A stretch of DNA of 7,065 bases from Phycisphaerae bacterium (GTDB lineage: Bacteria; Planctomycetota; Phycisphaerae; Sedimentisphaerales; Anaerobacaceae): NCBI GenBank assembly GCA_030602845.1, contig JAUVYZ010000102.1, positions 1 through 7,065 of the forward strand, read 5' to 3'. Below, piece by piece: positions 1-5,916 of the stretch. The notes beneath the pieces are model-generated. The model was given only the letters and a program-made list of their open reading frames with translations, had not been told where the DNA came from and searched no databases. A program made the translations under genes and the position numbers. Every line of letters begins with the position of its first letter. Positions within the stretch are counted from its first letter, which is position 1.

Positions 1-1
1 G

Positions 2-1105
2 GCCCCGTCGGCCGTTTGGCCTGAGCGCGGGCTGGTCATATTGCGGGCAGACGAAAGTCCCGCCTATTGGCAGTCACCTGCACCGGCCGTTGCGATGAGA
101 CTGGCGACCAATTACGCTCACAATGTCATTGACTGCTTCTCGCTGGCTGGCTTCTACGCATTCAACCGGCCAATCTATTTGAACCGCCAGGTCACGCCCG
201 GCTACGCTCAGGATTGGTCGCGCAGTATTCAGAGCCATTGCGGCGTAACGGTGGACGGCGCCGAGCCGAAGTTCACAAATGCAACGACTATTCGCAAGGC
301 GTTCACCCGCGAAGTGAAATTCGTCGCCGCACGCAGCGGCCAGGTCTATCCCGATGTGGACCTTACCCGCGTCTTGTTTCTGACCGACAAATATCTGCTG
401 GACGTGACGCGGCTGGCAGCAAAACGGGAGCATTCGTACTATTGGTTTTTCCACGCCCTCGGCCAGGTGACCCTGGAGCAGCCAAACCAATGGAAGGACT
501 CCAAACTTCCCGAAGGTCTGTATCCGCTCAAGAAGGTGCGGGCCTGCCGGACGGGCGAAAAGCCCTGGTCGGTCACGGCACTTCAGACTTGCGCGCTCGA
601 GGACCCGTCAAAGGCAAAGCTGCCGAAACAGTGGTATGACCGTAAAATCGGCGTTCGTATAAGTATGCTGCCGGATATGGGCACGACCGCTTACATTGCG
701 CAGACACCGCTGATAGTAAGAAGCTTCAGGAACGAAAAGGGCCAGCGCCAGTATAAGGATGTCCCCAGTGAGGTCGGCGGAGTAACAATCGTAGCGGCAC
801 GCAAGGCGCTCGGCACAACCTTTGTTGCGTTGCATGAACCGTTCGAGGGCGGCAGGCACCGCATTGTCGATTTCAGACTCATTGCGCAGACCGACCAGGG
901 CCTTGCCGTTGCCGTCGTCGGCGGGCCCGGCTCCGGAATCAATGACCGCTTGATGGTTCGTCTGGGAAACAATTACGACCAGCCGCTCACCCTTGCCGGC
1001 GACCGTGAGACCTTCACCTTTACCGACTGGGCATATCTGCGCATTGGCAGGGACAAGGTCGAGGTGTCGGGCGACCTGCAGGCCGTACGTCTTTCAGGAG
1101 AGTAG
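2..1105 (+). CDS. Heparinase II/III-like polysaccharide lyase, C-terminal part (5' partial)
   Basis: The reading frame is open from base 2, so the gene begins outside the window; the TTG at 41 is internal, not a start. The visible 367 residues resemble the C-terminal half of heparinase II/III-type lyases, which cleave uronic-acid-containing polysaccharides by beta-elimination outside the cytoplasm. Matching landmarks are an opening WPERGLVILR strand (family pattern close to FP-x-GG-Y-x-x-LR), NYAHNVIDCFSLAGFYAFNRP (from about visible residue 37), the HCGVTVDG segment (His about 79, Asp about 85), YLLDVTRL (Asp about 134) and the EHSYYWFFHALG beta-strand with two His (about 144 and 151). The remainder is beta-sandwich-like. 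The usual alpha-toroid N-terminal half and any signal peptide lie upstream and cannot be judged. The DNA is GC-rich, unlike the next gene. The fold is recognised with fair confidence; the substrate (alginate, heparin-like or another glycan) cannot be assigned. Confidence 0.75.
   Translation, partial: APSAVWPERGLVILRADESPAYWQSPAPAVAMRLATNYAHNVIDCFSLAGFYAFNRPIYLNRQVTPGYAQDWSRSIQSHCGVTVDGAEPKFTNATTIRKAFTREVKFVAARSGQVYPDVDLTRVLFLTDKYLLDVTRLAAKREHSYYWFFHALGQVTLEQPNQWKDSKLPEGLYPLKKVRACRTGEKPWSVTALQTCALEDPSKAKLPKQWYDRKIGVRISMLPDMGTTAYIAQTPLIVRSFRNEKGQRQYKDVPSEVGGVTIVAARKALGTTFVALHEPFEGGRHRIVDFRLIAQTDQGLAVAVVGGPGSGINDRLMVRLGNNYDQPLTLAGDRETFTFTDWAYLRIGRDKVEVSGDLQAVRLSGE
1096..1100 (+). promoter_or_regulatory. 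Shine-Dalgarno of the 2H phosphoesterase gene
   Basis: AGGAG lies eight bases before the ATG at 1109 and inside the last codons of the upstream lyase gene. It fixes the downstream start and implies that the two genes are read from one message. Confidence 0.75.
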
Positions 1106-1108
1106 AAT

Positions 1109-1741
1109 ATGGCCCGAATAGCAATTGACGTTGTATTATTACCTTCAGACCGGATGACCGGTTATGCAATTGAGGTAAATAGAGAGCTGCTCAAAACGTC
1201 TGATAATAAAATAATCCTGGATAGGGAAAATTGTCTGCCCCATATTTCCTTAGCTATGGGTTGTATCGATGAAAAAGACATTCCTGATATCGAGGAAATT
1301 TTGCGGGACATTGCAAAAAAGTGTTCTTTCAGCGAGCTAAGGGTTGTTGGTATCTATGCTGAAACAATTCCAACCGGCAAAAAAGTGTCGGGTTTTAAGA
1401 TAGAAAAAACAAAAGAGCTTCAATTGCTTCACGAAGAGGTTATGGAAGGACTCGCACCATATTTTACCTATGATGTAACTACGGCTATGCTGTTTTCCCC
1501 TCCCGAGGTTGAGGAAGCAACTTTATTCTGGATTAAGAACTACCCGGAAAAGTCAGGTTTTGGAAATTTTTCTCCGCATATAACAATTGGATTCGGCGAA
1601 CCCCGCCCCTCCGAGGGGCTGGGCGAAACAGATAAAGTGGAGTTTCCGATAAAATTCGCTGCTTCAAAACTTGCTTTATGTCACCTGGGAAATTATTGCA
1701 CCTGCAGGAAAGTTCTTGTATCAGCTGAATTTGGAAGCTGA
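1109..1741 (+). CDS. 2H phosphoesterase superfamily protein (2'-5' RNA ligase/LigT-like)
   Basis: This 210-residue cytoplasmic protein carries the two defining H-x-[S/T] motifs of the 2H phosphoesterase superfamily: HIS at residues 45-47 (in CLPHISLAMG) and HIT at 157-159 (in FSPHITIGFG). Known members hydrolyse or form 2',5' or 2',3'-cyclic phosphodiester bonds in RNA or nucleotides; the two His act as acid-base pair. Length and motif spacing (about 112 residues) fit a single intact two-lobed domain. The start has a good AGGAG, and the gene begins three bases after the lyase stop, so it is probably translationally coupled to it. There is no signal peptide or membrane segment. It is clearly AT-richer than the lyase gene, except for a short GC-rich palindrome that encodes the loop after the second motif. 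The actual substrate is unknown; a role in RNA-end processing or cyclic-nucleotide metabolism is only inferred from the family. Confidence 0.85.
   Translation: MARIAIDVVLLPSDRMTGYAIEVNRELLKTSDNKIILDRENCLPHISLAMGCIDEKDIPDIEEILRDIAKKCSFSELRVVGIYAETIPTGKKVSGFKIEKTKELQLLHEEVMEGLAPYFTYDVTTAMLFSPPEVEEATLFWIKNYPEKSGFGNFSPHITIGFGEPRPSEGLGETDKVEFPIKFAASKLALCHLGNYCTCRKVLVSAEFGS
1602..1623 (+). repeat. GC-rich palindrome inside the 2H gene
   Basis: GCCCCT (1605-1610) and AGGGGC (1614-1619) form a perfect 6-bp inverted repeat around a CCG loop. It extends by CCC (1602-1604) with GGG (1621-1623) across a one-base bulge. It stands out in an otherwise AT-rich gene. It encodes roughly residues 165-172 of the loop after the second HxT motif and keeps the frame open. 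Confidence 0.6.
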
Positions 1742-1753
1742 ATGGCCCCCCTT

Positions 1754-1784
1754 CGTCCATCGTCCATCGTGGGGCGACGGACGA
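1754..1784. repeat. Tandem CGTCCAT repeats and hairpin between convergent genes
   Basis: CGTCCAT occurs twice in tandem (1754-1760 and 1761-1767) and is followed by a third partial unit (CGT). The second copy also builds a hairpin: TCGTCC (1760-1765) pairs with GGACGA (1779-1784), then after an A/C mismatch TCG (1767-1769) pairs with CGA (1775-1777), leaving a TGGGG loop. It sits between the ends of the plus-strand 2H gene and the minus-strand STAS gene, where a shared terminator would be expected. Neither strand has a T tract after the stem, so it is not a standard intrinsic terminator. Confidence 0.55.
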
Positions 1785-1786
1785 GA

Positions 1787-2122
1787 CTAACTGACCGTCT
1801 GCAAGCTGGTCAGGGCAACGGACTTGTCATCAGCAAGTTCAAAAATTTTGTCAAGGGCGGTTATCGTAAAGATGCTTCTGGTTGGAGCGGCAACGTTGCA
1901 AAAAACGACCCGATGCCCACAATCGGCCAACACCTTGCGCAGCTTCAGCAGCTTCGAGAGGCTTGAAGAAGTTACAATATCGACGCTGGAAAAATCGATT
2001 ACCACATTACAGTCATCTCTGTCACGCACGATTTCAGTAACGCTTTTGAGCTCATCGGCCATTTCTGGTTCCTGGGGCAGGTCCACGAGGACGATATTCT
2101 CCGACAAGTTTTGGATTCCCAT
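1787..2122 (-). CDS. STAS-domain protein, anti-sigma-factor-antagonist-like
   Basis: The 111-residue product is a single STAS domain, the fold of SpoIIAA/RsbV-type anti-anti-sigma factors. Those proteins bind switch-kinase anti-sigma factors when unphosphorylated and are released on phosphorylation of a conserved Ser. The family landmarks are a central strand NVVIDFSSVDIVTSSSL (residues 39-55), the following helix KLLKLRKVLADCG, the strand HRVVFCNV (70-77) and the final helix ending in LDKIFELADD (90-99). The usual D-S-S-G phosphorylation site reads T-S-S-S here (51-54), so a phosphorylatable Ser/Thr is present but the Asp and Gly are not. AGGAG lies six bases before the ATG. No kinase, phosphatase, sigma factor or other partner lies in the window, so it appears to be an orphan. 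It is convergent with the 2H gene. The domain call is secure; the regulatory role is inference, and a non-sigma signalling role is equally possible. Confidence 0.85.
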   Translation of the reverse strand: MGIQNLSENIVLVDLPQEPEMADELKSVTEIVRDRDDCNVVIDFSSVDIVTSSSLSKLLKLRKVLADCGHRVVFCNVAAPTRSIFTITALDKIFELADDKSVALTSLQTVS

Positions 2123-2128
2123 TTTAAT

Positions 2129-2133
2129 CTCCT
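2129..2133 (-). promoter_or_regulatory. Shine-Dalgarno of the STAS gene
   Basis: On the minus strand an AAAGGAG run lies six bases before the ATG, a strong match that fixes the start at 2122. Confidence 0.75.
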
Positions 2134-2170
2134 TTTTTTAACTCATGCAGCCTTCGCGCATTCCAAATGT

Positions 2171-2199
2171 TGTATCGGCAAAAGTTTGGGCCGGGTTAA
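2171..2199 (-). promoter_or_regulatory. Weak candidate promoter of the STAS gene
   Basis: On the minus strand TTAACC (2194-2199) and GATACA (2171-2176) are separated by exactly 17 bases and lie about 50 bases before the start codon, downstream of the terminator of the preceding minus-strand gene. Both boxes are poor matches to the sigma-70 consensus. The position is what makes it plausible. Confidence 0.25.
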
Positions 2200-2201
2200 G
2201 C

Positions 2202-2234
2202 AAAAAATCAACCCCTGCTTGTAGCCGGCAGGGG
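2202..2234 (-). terminator. Intrinsic terminator after the GHL10-type gene
   Basis: Read on the minus strand, CCCCTGC (2228-2234) and GCAGGGG (2212-2218) form a perfect 7-bp GC-rich stem with a nine-base loop. Four bases later comes a run of six T (2207-2202). It lies about 45 bases past the stop of the large minus-strand gene and before the STAS gene, so the two are probably separate transcription units. Confidence 0.75.
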
Positions 2235-2278
2235 CTGTCTTGTAACATTGACCTGCAAAAAAAACTGCTTTCATATCT

Positions 2279-4735
2279 TTAAGGCAGGCGCACCCGTAAT
2301 TCTTTCCGCGTCATACCCTTTCCCAGCAGTGGCAGGACATCACCGGCTTCGCTGCGGCTGAAGTTGAAAATCGTAAAGCCCCCCGTGCCCAGTTGGCGCG
2401 TTATGTTGATTTGCTCGATCAGCTTGCAGATGTCGGTAGGGTCGCTCCAGACACTAAGGCCGATTCCGGGATAGCACGGCACCTTGCCGGCCCATGTAAG
2501 CTGCTGCTCGACCATGCGCCGGAAATGACTGCTGGAGGGCGTGTAGTCCATCGGACAGACGAAGTCGAGGTACCCACGGTCACACCAGAGCTTCCAGTCC
2601 TGCCCGACGGAGTTCCGGTCAACGGGCCAGTCTCGAAAGACCGCCGCGGATATCTTGATGTCGGGCCTGCTCTCTTTCGCACGTTGGGCTACGGCGGCCA
2701 CAACGGCAGTAATTTGCTGCCGCCGAAAGTCCAGCCATTTTTCGCTCAGCTCCTCCTTATTTCGAACATCGTCGGGCCAGTTCTTGACCTTTCCGCCGAT
2801 GGCTTTCTCGAACCGCAGGCGACAGCCTTTGCAGAAGCAGCCCTCCTTGCCGGGATAGCGGATATAGTCAAAGTGCAGGCCGTCCACGTCATACTTGCGA
2901 GCGACTTCCAGCATAGACTCAATCTCAAGCTTCCGGTTGTCCGGGTCCGACGGGCACAGCCAGCGGTCGCTGGAAGAGCCGTTATAGTTGACCTGCGTTC
3001 GGCCCTGTGCCTTCATCCTAACCATAAACTTTTTATCCGTCGCTCCGCCCATATTGTAGTTCACTTTCCAGATATGACATTCGATATCGTATTTCTTGCA
3101 CGCCGCCAGGCAGAGAGTGATTTGGTCGTCCTTCTCCTCGACCGCCGGCGATACGGGCAGCACGTCGCTTTCGTAGAAGGCCACCCCGCCCCACAGCATA
3201 TTCGGCAGGATAGCGGTAAAGCCGTTCTCGGAAAGCAGCTTGATGGCCTGGTCCCACGTCATACCGGCCACGCCGAAGGCGCTGTGGCACCAGAACGCAC
3301 GGTGCTCTCCCGCCAGGGGTTCTTGAGCCAGGCAGTATGCGTCAATCATAAACTCCTGGGCCTTTTCGGCGGCGACGATGGCCTCGGAGAACTTGCCTTC
3401 GGACAGCAGAGCCAGACTACGATTGCGAAGCCTGACAGCCCGGTCCAGAGCCGGCAGGGCGGGGCTGCCACCGGAGGCGAGCTTTCTGATGCTCTGCTCA
3501 GCCGAATTGTAGTCGTTGTAGGGCCCGAACCGGCCGAGGCGGTCAAGACATCCCTTCGCCGCTTCGCGCCACAATTCCGGCACCAGCTCCCCGACCATCG
3601 CCAGAAGCAGTTGCAGTTTGTTGGCAGCATCGTCCGGTATCAGGACGTGCGTTAAAAAGATGCAGTTGTTACTGACGACAATGGCGGGTTTGCCGGTGGA
3701 TTGGCCCTCGTTGTTGTGCCACCACGCGGCGACCCGGCTCCGCCCTTTGACGGCCGATGCCTGTTGTATGTTCCACGAGCCCTGCCGGGTAATAGCCGGG
3801 ACCCCCTTCAGGGGCTCATCGGAAGGGCGAATCGAGACGAAATAGCCTTGATATTTCTGCCGAACGTGCGGACCGCTTCGGATACCAACCACCGGCTCAA
3901 GGCGGTCCGTCAAACTGTAACAGGCGAGCAGCTTGCCGCCGGCCTGGAGAAATTTGGCAATCCCGTCTGCAACGTTATCCGGCATTCCTGGATTCAGGGG
4001 CAGGATGACGAGCTTGCTGGCTTTCAGTCTCTCTGCCGTAACATCCAGGTCGCTGAGCACAATGTATGAGAGGCCCGCGCGGTCGAGAAACCGGGCCATA
4101 ACGTTGGTGTATTGCTTGATGCCCTTGACTTCGCCGGGTGCCCTGCTGGCGGCCGAATCACCGCGAATGATGACAACCTTTTCGCCCGTGCCAAATAGGC
4201 CCAGCCCTGCAATGTAGAACTCGGTATCCACATCTCGGCCGCGCCATGCGGAGATGCGGATGGTGTCAATTTTGCCCCATCCGGCCGGGCGGCCTTCGAT
4301 GTCAGCGGACTTCTTATGAATCTTAATCCTCGTCCATCCCGCCGAGACGGGGGCGTCGAACCTGCATCTGTACCATCCGTCCCCACTATGCAAGTACATG
4401 CTGAAGCTGGACACCGGTGATGTATCCCGGCTGTAAAACAGCAGCTGTATGCCCTTGCACATCGCAAGGTCCAGCTTGAGCTCACGGTCCCACGAAGCAC
4501 GGTCGAACCTTGTGCCGCGGAAGTTGCACGGCATCCTCAAGGCCTTGCGGCCGCCGAACTCCACTACAGAGACCGGTTTACTGCCGGCCATCGGCTTCCA
4601 GAGCCTTTGGGCGTGCTGCTGGGAATACGAGAAGTCATCCACCAGCTCGTAATCGGTTTTGGGAACCGTCGGCACAGGCTGTTCAGAGGCAATGACACAA
4701 ACGACAGCCAACAAGGCTATAATACAACCAGACAT
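2279..4735 (-). CDS. Secreted multidomain GHL10-type glycoside hydrolase
   Basis: The start is the ATG at 4735, which has AGGAG seven bases upstream and begins a signal peptide (hydrophobic residues about 4-16, likely cleavage after CVIA). The frame also has a GTG at 4807, but that extension has no such support. The product is 818 residues. Residues about 30-182 look like a beta-sandwich, carbohydrate-binding-like domain (VDDFS near the start, W and Y rich). Residues 186-385 alternate strands and helices like a class-I glutamine-amidotransferase or beta-galactosidase trimerisation domain (KLVILPL at 241-247, FLQAGGKLLA at 262-271). A helical linker follows. Residues 478-805 form a GHL10-type (DUF187) TIM barrel, with VDGLHFDYIRYP (617-628) carrying candidate catalytic Asp618 and Asp623, CFCKGC (633-638), CPMDY (727-731) and CYPGIGL (754-760). 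It probably cleaves an extracellular glycan; the substrate is unknown. The gene is GC-rich, monocistronic and ends at a good terminator. Confidence 0.85.
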   Translation of the reverse strand: MSGCIIALLAVVCVIASEQPVPTVPKTDYELVDDFSYSQQHAQRLWKPMAGSKPVSVVEFGGRKALRMPCNFRGTRFDRASWDRELKLDLAMCKGIQLLFYSRDTSPVSSFSMYLHSGDGWYRCRFDAPVSAGWTRIKIHKKSADIEGRPAGWGKIDTIRISAWRGRDVDTEFYIAGLGLFGTGEKVVIIRGDSAASRAPGEVKGIKQYTNVMARFLDRAGLSYIVLSDLDVTAERLKASKLVILPLNPGMPDNVADGIAKFLQAGGKLLACYSLTDRLEPVVGIRSGPHVRQKYQGYFVSIRPSDEPLKGVPAITRQGSWNIQQASAVKGRSRVAAWWHNNEGQSTGKPAIVVSNNCIFLTHVLIPDDAANKLQLLLAMVGELVPELWREAAKGCLDRLGRFGPYNDYNSAEQSIRKLASGGSPALPALDRAVRLRNRSLALLSEGKFSEAIVAAEKAQEFMIDAYCLAQEPLAGEHRAFWCHSAFGVAGMTWDQAIKLLSENGFTAILPNMLWGGVAFYESDVLPVSPAVEEKDDQITLCLAACKKYDIECHIWKVNYNMGGATDKKFMVRMKAQGRTQVNYNGSSSDRWLCPSDPDNRKLEIESMLEVARKYDVDGLHFDYIRYPGKEGCFCKGCRLRFEKAIGGKVKNWPDDVRNKEELSEKWLDFRRQQITAVVAAVAQRAKESRPDIKISAAVFRDWPVDRNSVGQDWKLWCDRGYLDFVCPMDYTPSSSHFRRMVEQQLTWAGKVPCYPGIGLSVWSDPTDICKLIEQINITRQLGTGGFTIFNFSRSEAGDVLPLLGKGMTRKELRVRLP

Positions 4736-4741
4736 AGCGCG

Positions 4742-4746
4742 CTCCT
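4742..4746 (-). promoter_or_regulatory. Shine-Dalgarno deciding the start of the GHL10-type gene
   Basis: On the minus strand CAGGAG lies seven bases before the ATG at 4735. Together with the signal peptide that follows, this favours that ATG over the in-frame GTG at 4807, whose extension would consist of translated inverted-repeat sequence. Confidence 0.75.
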
Positions 4747-4748
4747 GA

Positions 4749-4797
4749 AAAAAGTAGGGGGCCGGGGACCCCATTTCGCGACTTTTTACGAAATGGG
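4749..4797 (-). promoter_or_regulatory. Inverted repeat with pseudoknot potential upstream of the GHL10-type gene
   Basis: Read on the minus strand, CCCATTTCG (4797-4789) and CGAAATGGG (4778-4770) form a perfect 9-bp stem with a ten-base loop. The loop contains AAAAAGT (4787-4781), which is exactly complementary to ACTTTTT (4755-4749) located two bases before the CAGGAG ribosome binding site. This is the geometry of an H-type pseudoknot next to a Shine-Dalgarno. A small GGGGTCCCC palindrome (4764-4772) overlaps the stem and could compete with it. The pairings are seen directly. A role as translational control element, protein-binding DNA site or dispersed repeat is inference. It lies upstream of the plus-strand TATAAT, so it would belong to the minus-strand leader. 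Confidence 0.5.
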
Positions 4798-4828
4798 AAC
4801 CCACCACAATAGTCTATAAGAAAATAGT

Positions 4829-4847
4829 AAGAACAGCGACTGTTTTT
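4829..4847. promoter_or_regulatory. Small palindrome at the -35 region of the TRAP operon (operator candidate)
   Basis: AACAG (4832-4836) and CTGTT (4840-4844) form a perfect inverted repeat around CGA. After one mismatched pair, AA (4829-4830) and TT (4846-4847) extend it. It overlaps where the -35 element of the plus-strand TRAP promoter would fall, a typical place for a repressor or activator site. It is short enough to be chance. Confidence 0.3.
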
Positions 4848-4869
4848 ATTGATTTACTTTTTTTATAAT
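4841..4869 (+). promoter_or_regulatory. Candidate promoter of the TAXI-TRAP operon
   Basis: A perfect TATAAT (4864-4869) lies about 42 bases before the ATG at 4912. The -35 position at 17-base spacing (4841-4846, TGTTTT) is a weak match, so an activator may be needed. A better-looking TTGATT at 4849 is too close to serve as -35. Confidence 0.5.
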
Positions 4870-4898
4870 ACCGTGTATAGATGCGAACAAAGCATTGC

Positions 4899-4903
4899 AG
4901 GAG
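4899..4903 (+). promoter_or_regulatory. Shine-Dalgarno of the TAXI substrate-binding protein gene
   Basis: GCAGGAG ends eight bases before the ATG at 4912. It selects this start over the in-frame ATG at 4849, which lies upstream of the TATAAT box. Confidence 0.8.
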
Positions 4904-4911
4904 AAAACTCA

Positions 4912-5916
4912 ATGGAGCAGAAACGTCTTTTTGCGGTTGTTCTTATCAGCGTCGGCATTCTGCTGGCAGGATGTAAGGCGCGCAAGGTCACCTTTATAAC
5001 AATAGGTACGGGAGGGGTAACAGGAATCTATTATCCTACGGGTGTCGCTATAAGTCGAATGGTTAATAAGAAATTTGATGAATACAGGATTAAAGCAACT
5101 GTTGAATCGACAAGCGGTTCTGTCTTCAATGTTAATGCAGTGTTAAACGGAGACTTGGTCTTTGGTGTTGTTCAATCAGACAGACAGTATCAGGCGTATA
5201 ACGGATTAGCTGAATGGTCCAAATACGGAAAACAGACAGATCTGCGGTCACTATTTTCAGTCCACCCGGAATCAATCACCTTAGTCGCATCAGAGAAAAG
5301 CGGCATCAGGGAAATTAAAGACTTAAAAGGGAAAAGGGTAAATCTTGGAAACCCCGGCTCCGGATATTTGCAGAACTCAAGGGATGTGCTAAAAGCGGTG
5401 GGTCTTACTGAAAGAGATGATCTCAAAGCCGAACATGTTAAAGCCGTAGAGGCACCCGGCTTACTGCAGGATGAAAGAATTGATGCCTTCTTCTATACAG
5501 TGGGACATCCCAATAGTAACATTAAAGAAGCAACATCCGGGAGAATTAAGGTGTTTATCGTGTCTATCGAAGGTCCGGAGATAGATAAGATGCTTAAAAA
5601 GTATCCTTACTATGCGAAATCGAAAATAGCTCATTCTTTTTATCCCTATGCAAAGAATACCCAAGATATTGCGACAATCGGCGTAAAGGCGACCTTTGTT
5701 ACATCAAAAAACGTGAACGAGGATATTGTTTATGCTATAACAAAAGAGGTGTTCGAGAATTTTGAAGACTTTAAGTCCCTTCATCCTGCTTACGAGGTGC
5801 TGACAAAAAAAGACATGCTGAAGGGACTTACCGCTCCAATTCACAAAGGCGCCTTAAAATACTATAAAGAGGCCGGCCTCGATAAACACATAGACCCGAA
5901 ACTCATAATTGATTAG
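4912..5916 (+). CDS. TRAP transporter substrate-binding lipoprotein, TAXI family
   Basis: The 334-residue product is the extracytoplasmic solute receptor of a TAXI-type tripartite ATP-independent periplasmic transporter. A lipoprotein signal peptide is visible: basic MEQKR, hydrophobic stretch 6-20, lipobox LLAGC with Cys21 as the acylated residue. The mature protein opens with the family's TGGVTGIYYPTG loop (33-44), which contacts ligand. It also has STSGSVFNV (67-74), VQSDRQYQAYNG (87-98), the domain-crossing DLKGKRVNLGNPGSGY (137-152), DAFFYTVGHP (191-200) and the closing PIHKGALKYYKEAGL (309-323). Length is normal for the family. The permease follows with no gap, forming one operon. TAXI systems with known ligands carry organic acids such as glutamate or other carboxylates; which solute is bound here cannot be read from sequence. 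Lipid anchoring in place of a free periplasmic form is worth noting. A start at 4849 was rejected for lack of a Shine-Dalgarno and because it precedes the promoter. Confidence 0.93.
   Translation: MEQKRLFAVVLISVGILLAGCKARKVTFITIGTGGVTGIYYPTGVAISRMVNKKFDEYRIKATVESTSGSVFNVNAVLNGDLVFGVVQSDRQYQAYNGLAEWSKYGKQTDLRSLFSVHPESITLVASEKSGIREIKDLKGKRVNLGNPGSGYLQNSRDVLKAVGLTERDDLKAEHVKAVEAPGLLQDERIDAFFYTVGHPNSNIKEATSGRIKVFIVSIEGPEIDKMLKKYPYYAKSKIAHSFYPYAKNTQDIATIGVKATFVTSKNVNEDIVYAITKEVFENFEDFKSLHPAYEVLTKKDMLKGLTAPIHKGALKYYKEAGLDKHIDPKLIID

Noticed and set aside
41..43. TTG as the true start of the lyase gene
   Set aside because: The frame is open to base 2 and the residues before TTG continue the lyase domain, so the gene is truncated by the window edge.
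1824..2141. Plus-strand open frame opposite the STAS gene
   Set aside because: The minus strand encodes a clear STAS domain with its own ribosome binding site; the opposite frame is low-complexity Ser/Thr-rich and has no support.
2251..2270. Run of eight A at 2257-2264 as a second minus-strand terminator
   Set aside because: No GC-rich stem lies immediately before the resulting T run on the minus strand; the terminator at 2202-2234 explains termination better.
2393..3655. Long plus-strand open frame (420 residues) opposite the GHL10-type gene
   Set aside because: It lies wholly antisense to a well-supported secreted enzyme, has no recognisable domain and no Shine-Dalgarno, and is the usual by-product of GC-rich codon bias on the other strand.
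4736..4807. GTG start at 4807 for the GHL10-type protein
   Set aside because: The extension is encoded by the inverted repeat, and a signal peptide with a good ribosome binding site begins at 4735.
4849..4911. ATG start at 4849 for the TAXI lipoprotein
   Set aside because: It lies before the TATAAT box and lacks a Shine-Dalgarno; the ATG at 4912 gives a textbook lipoprotein signal.
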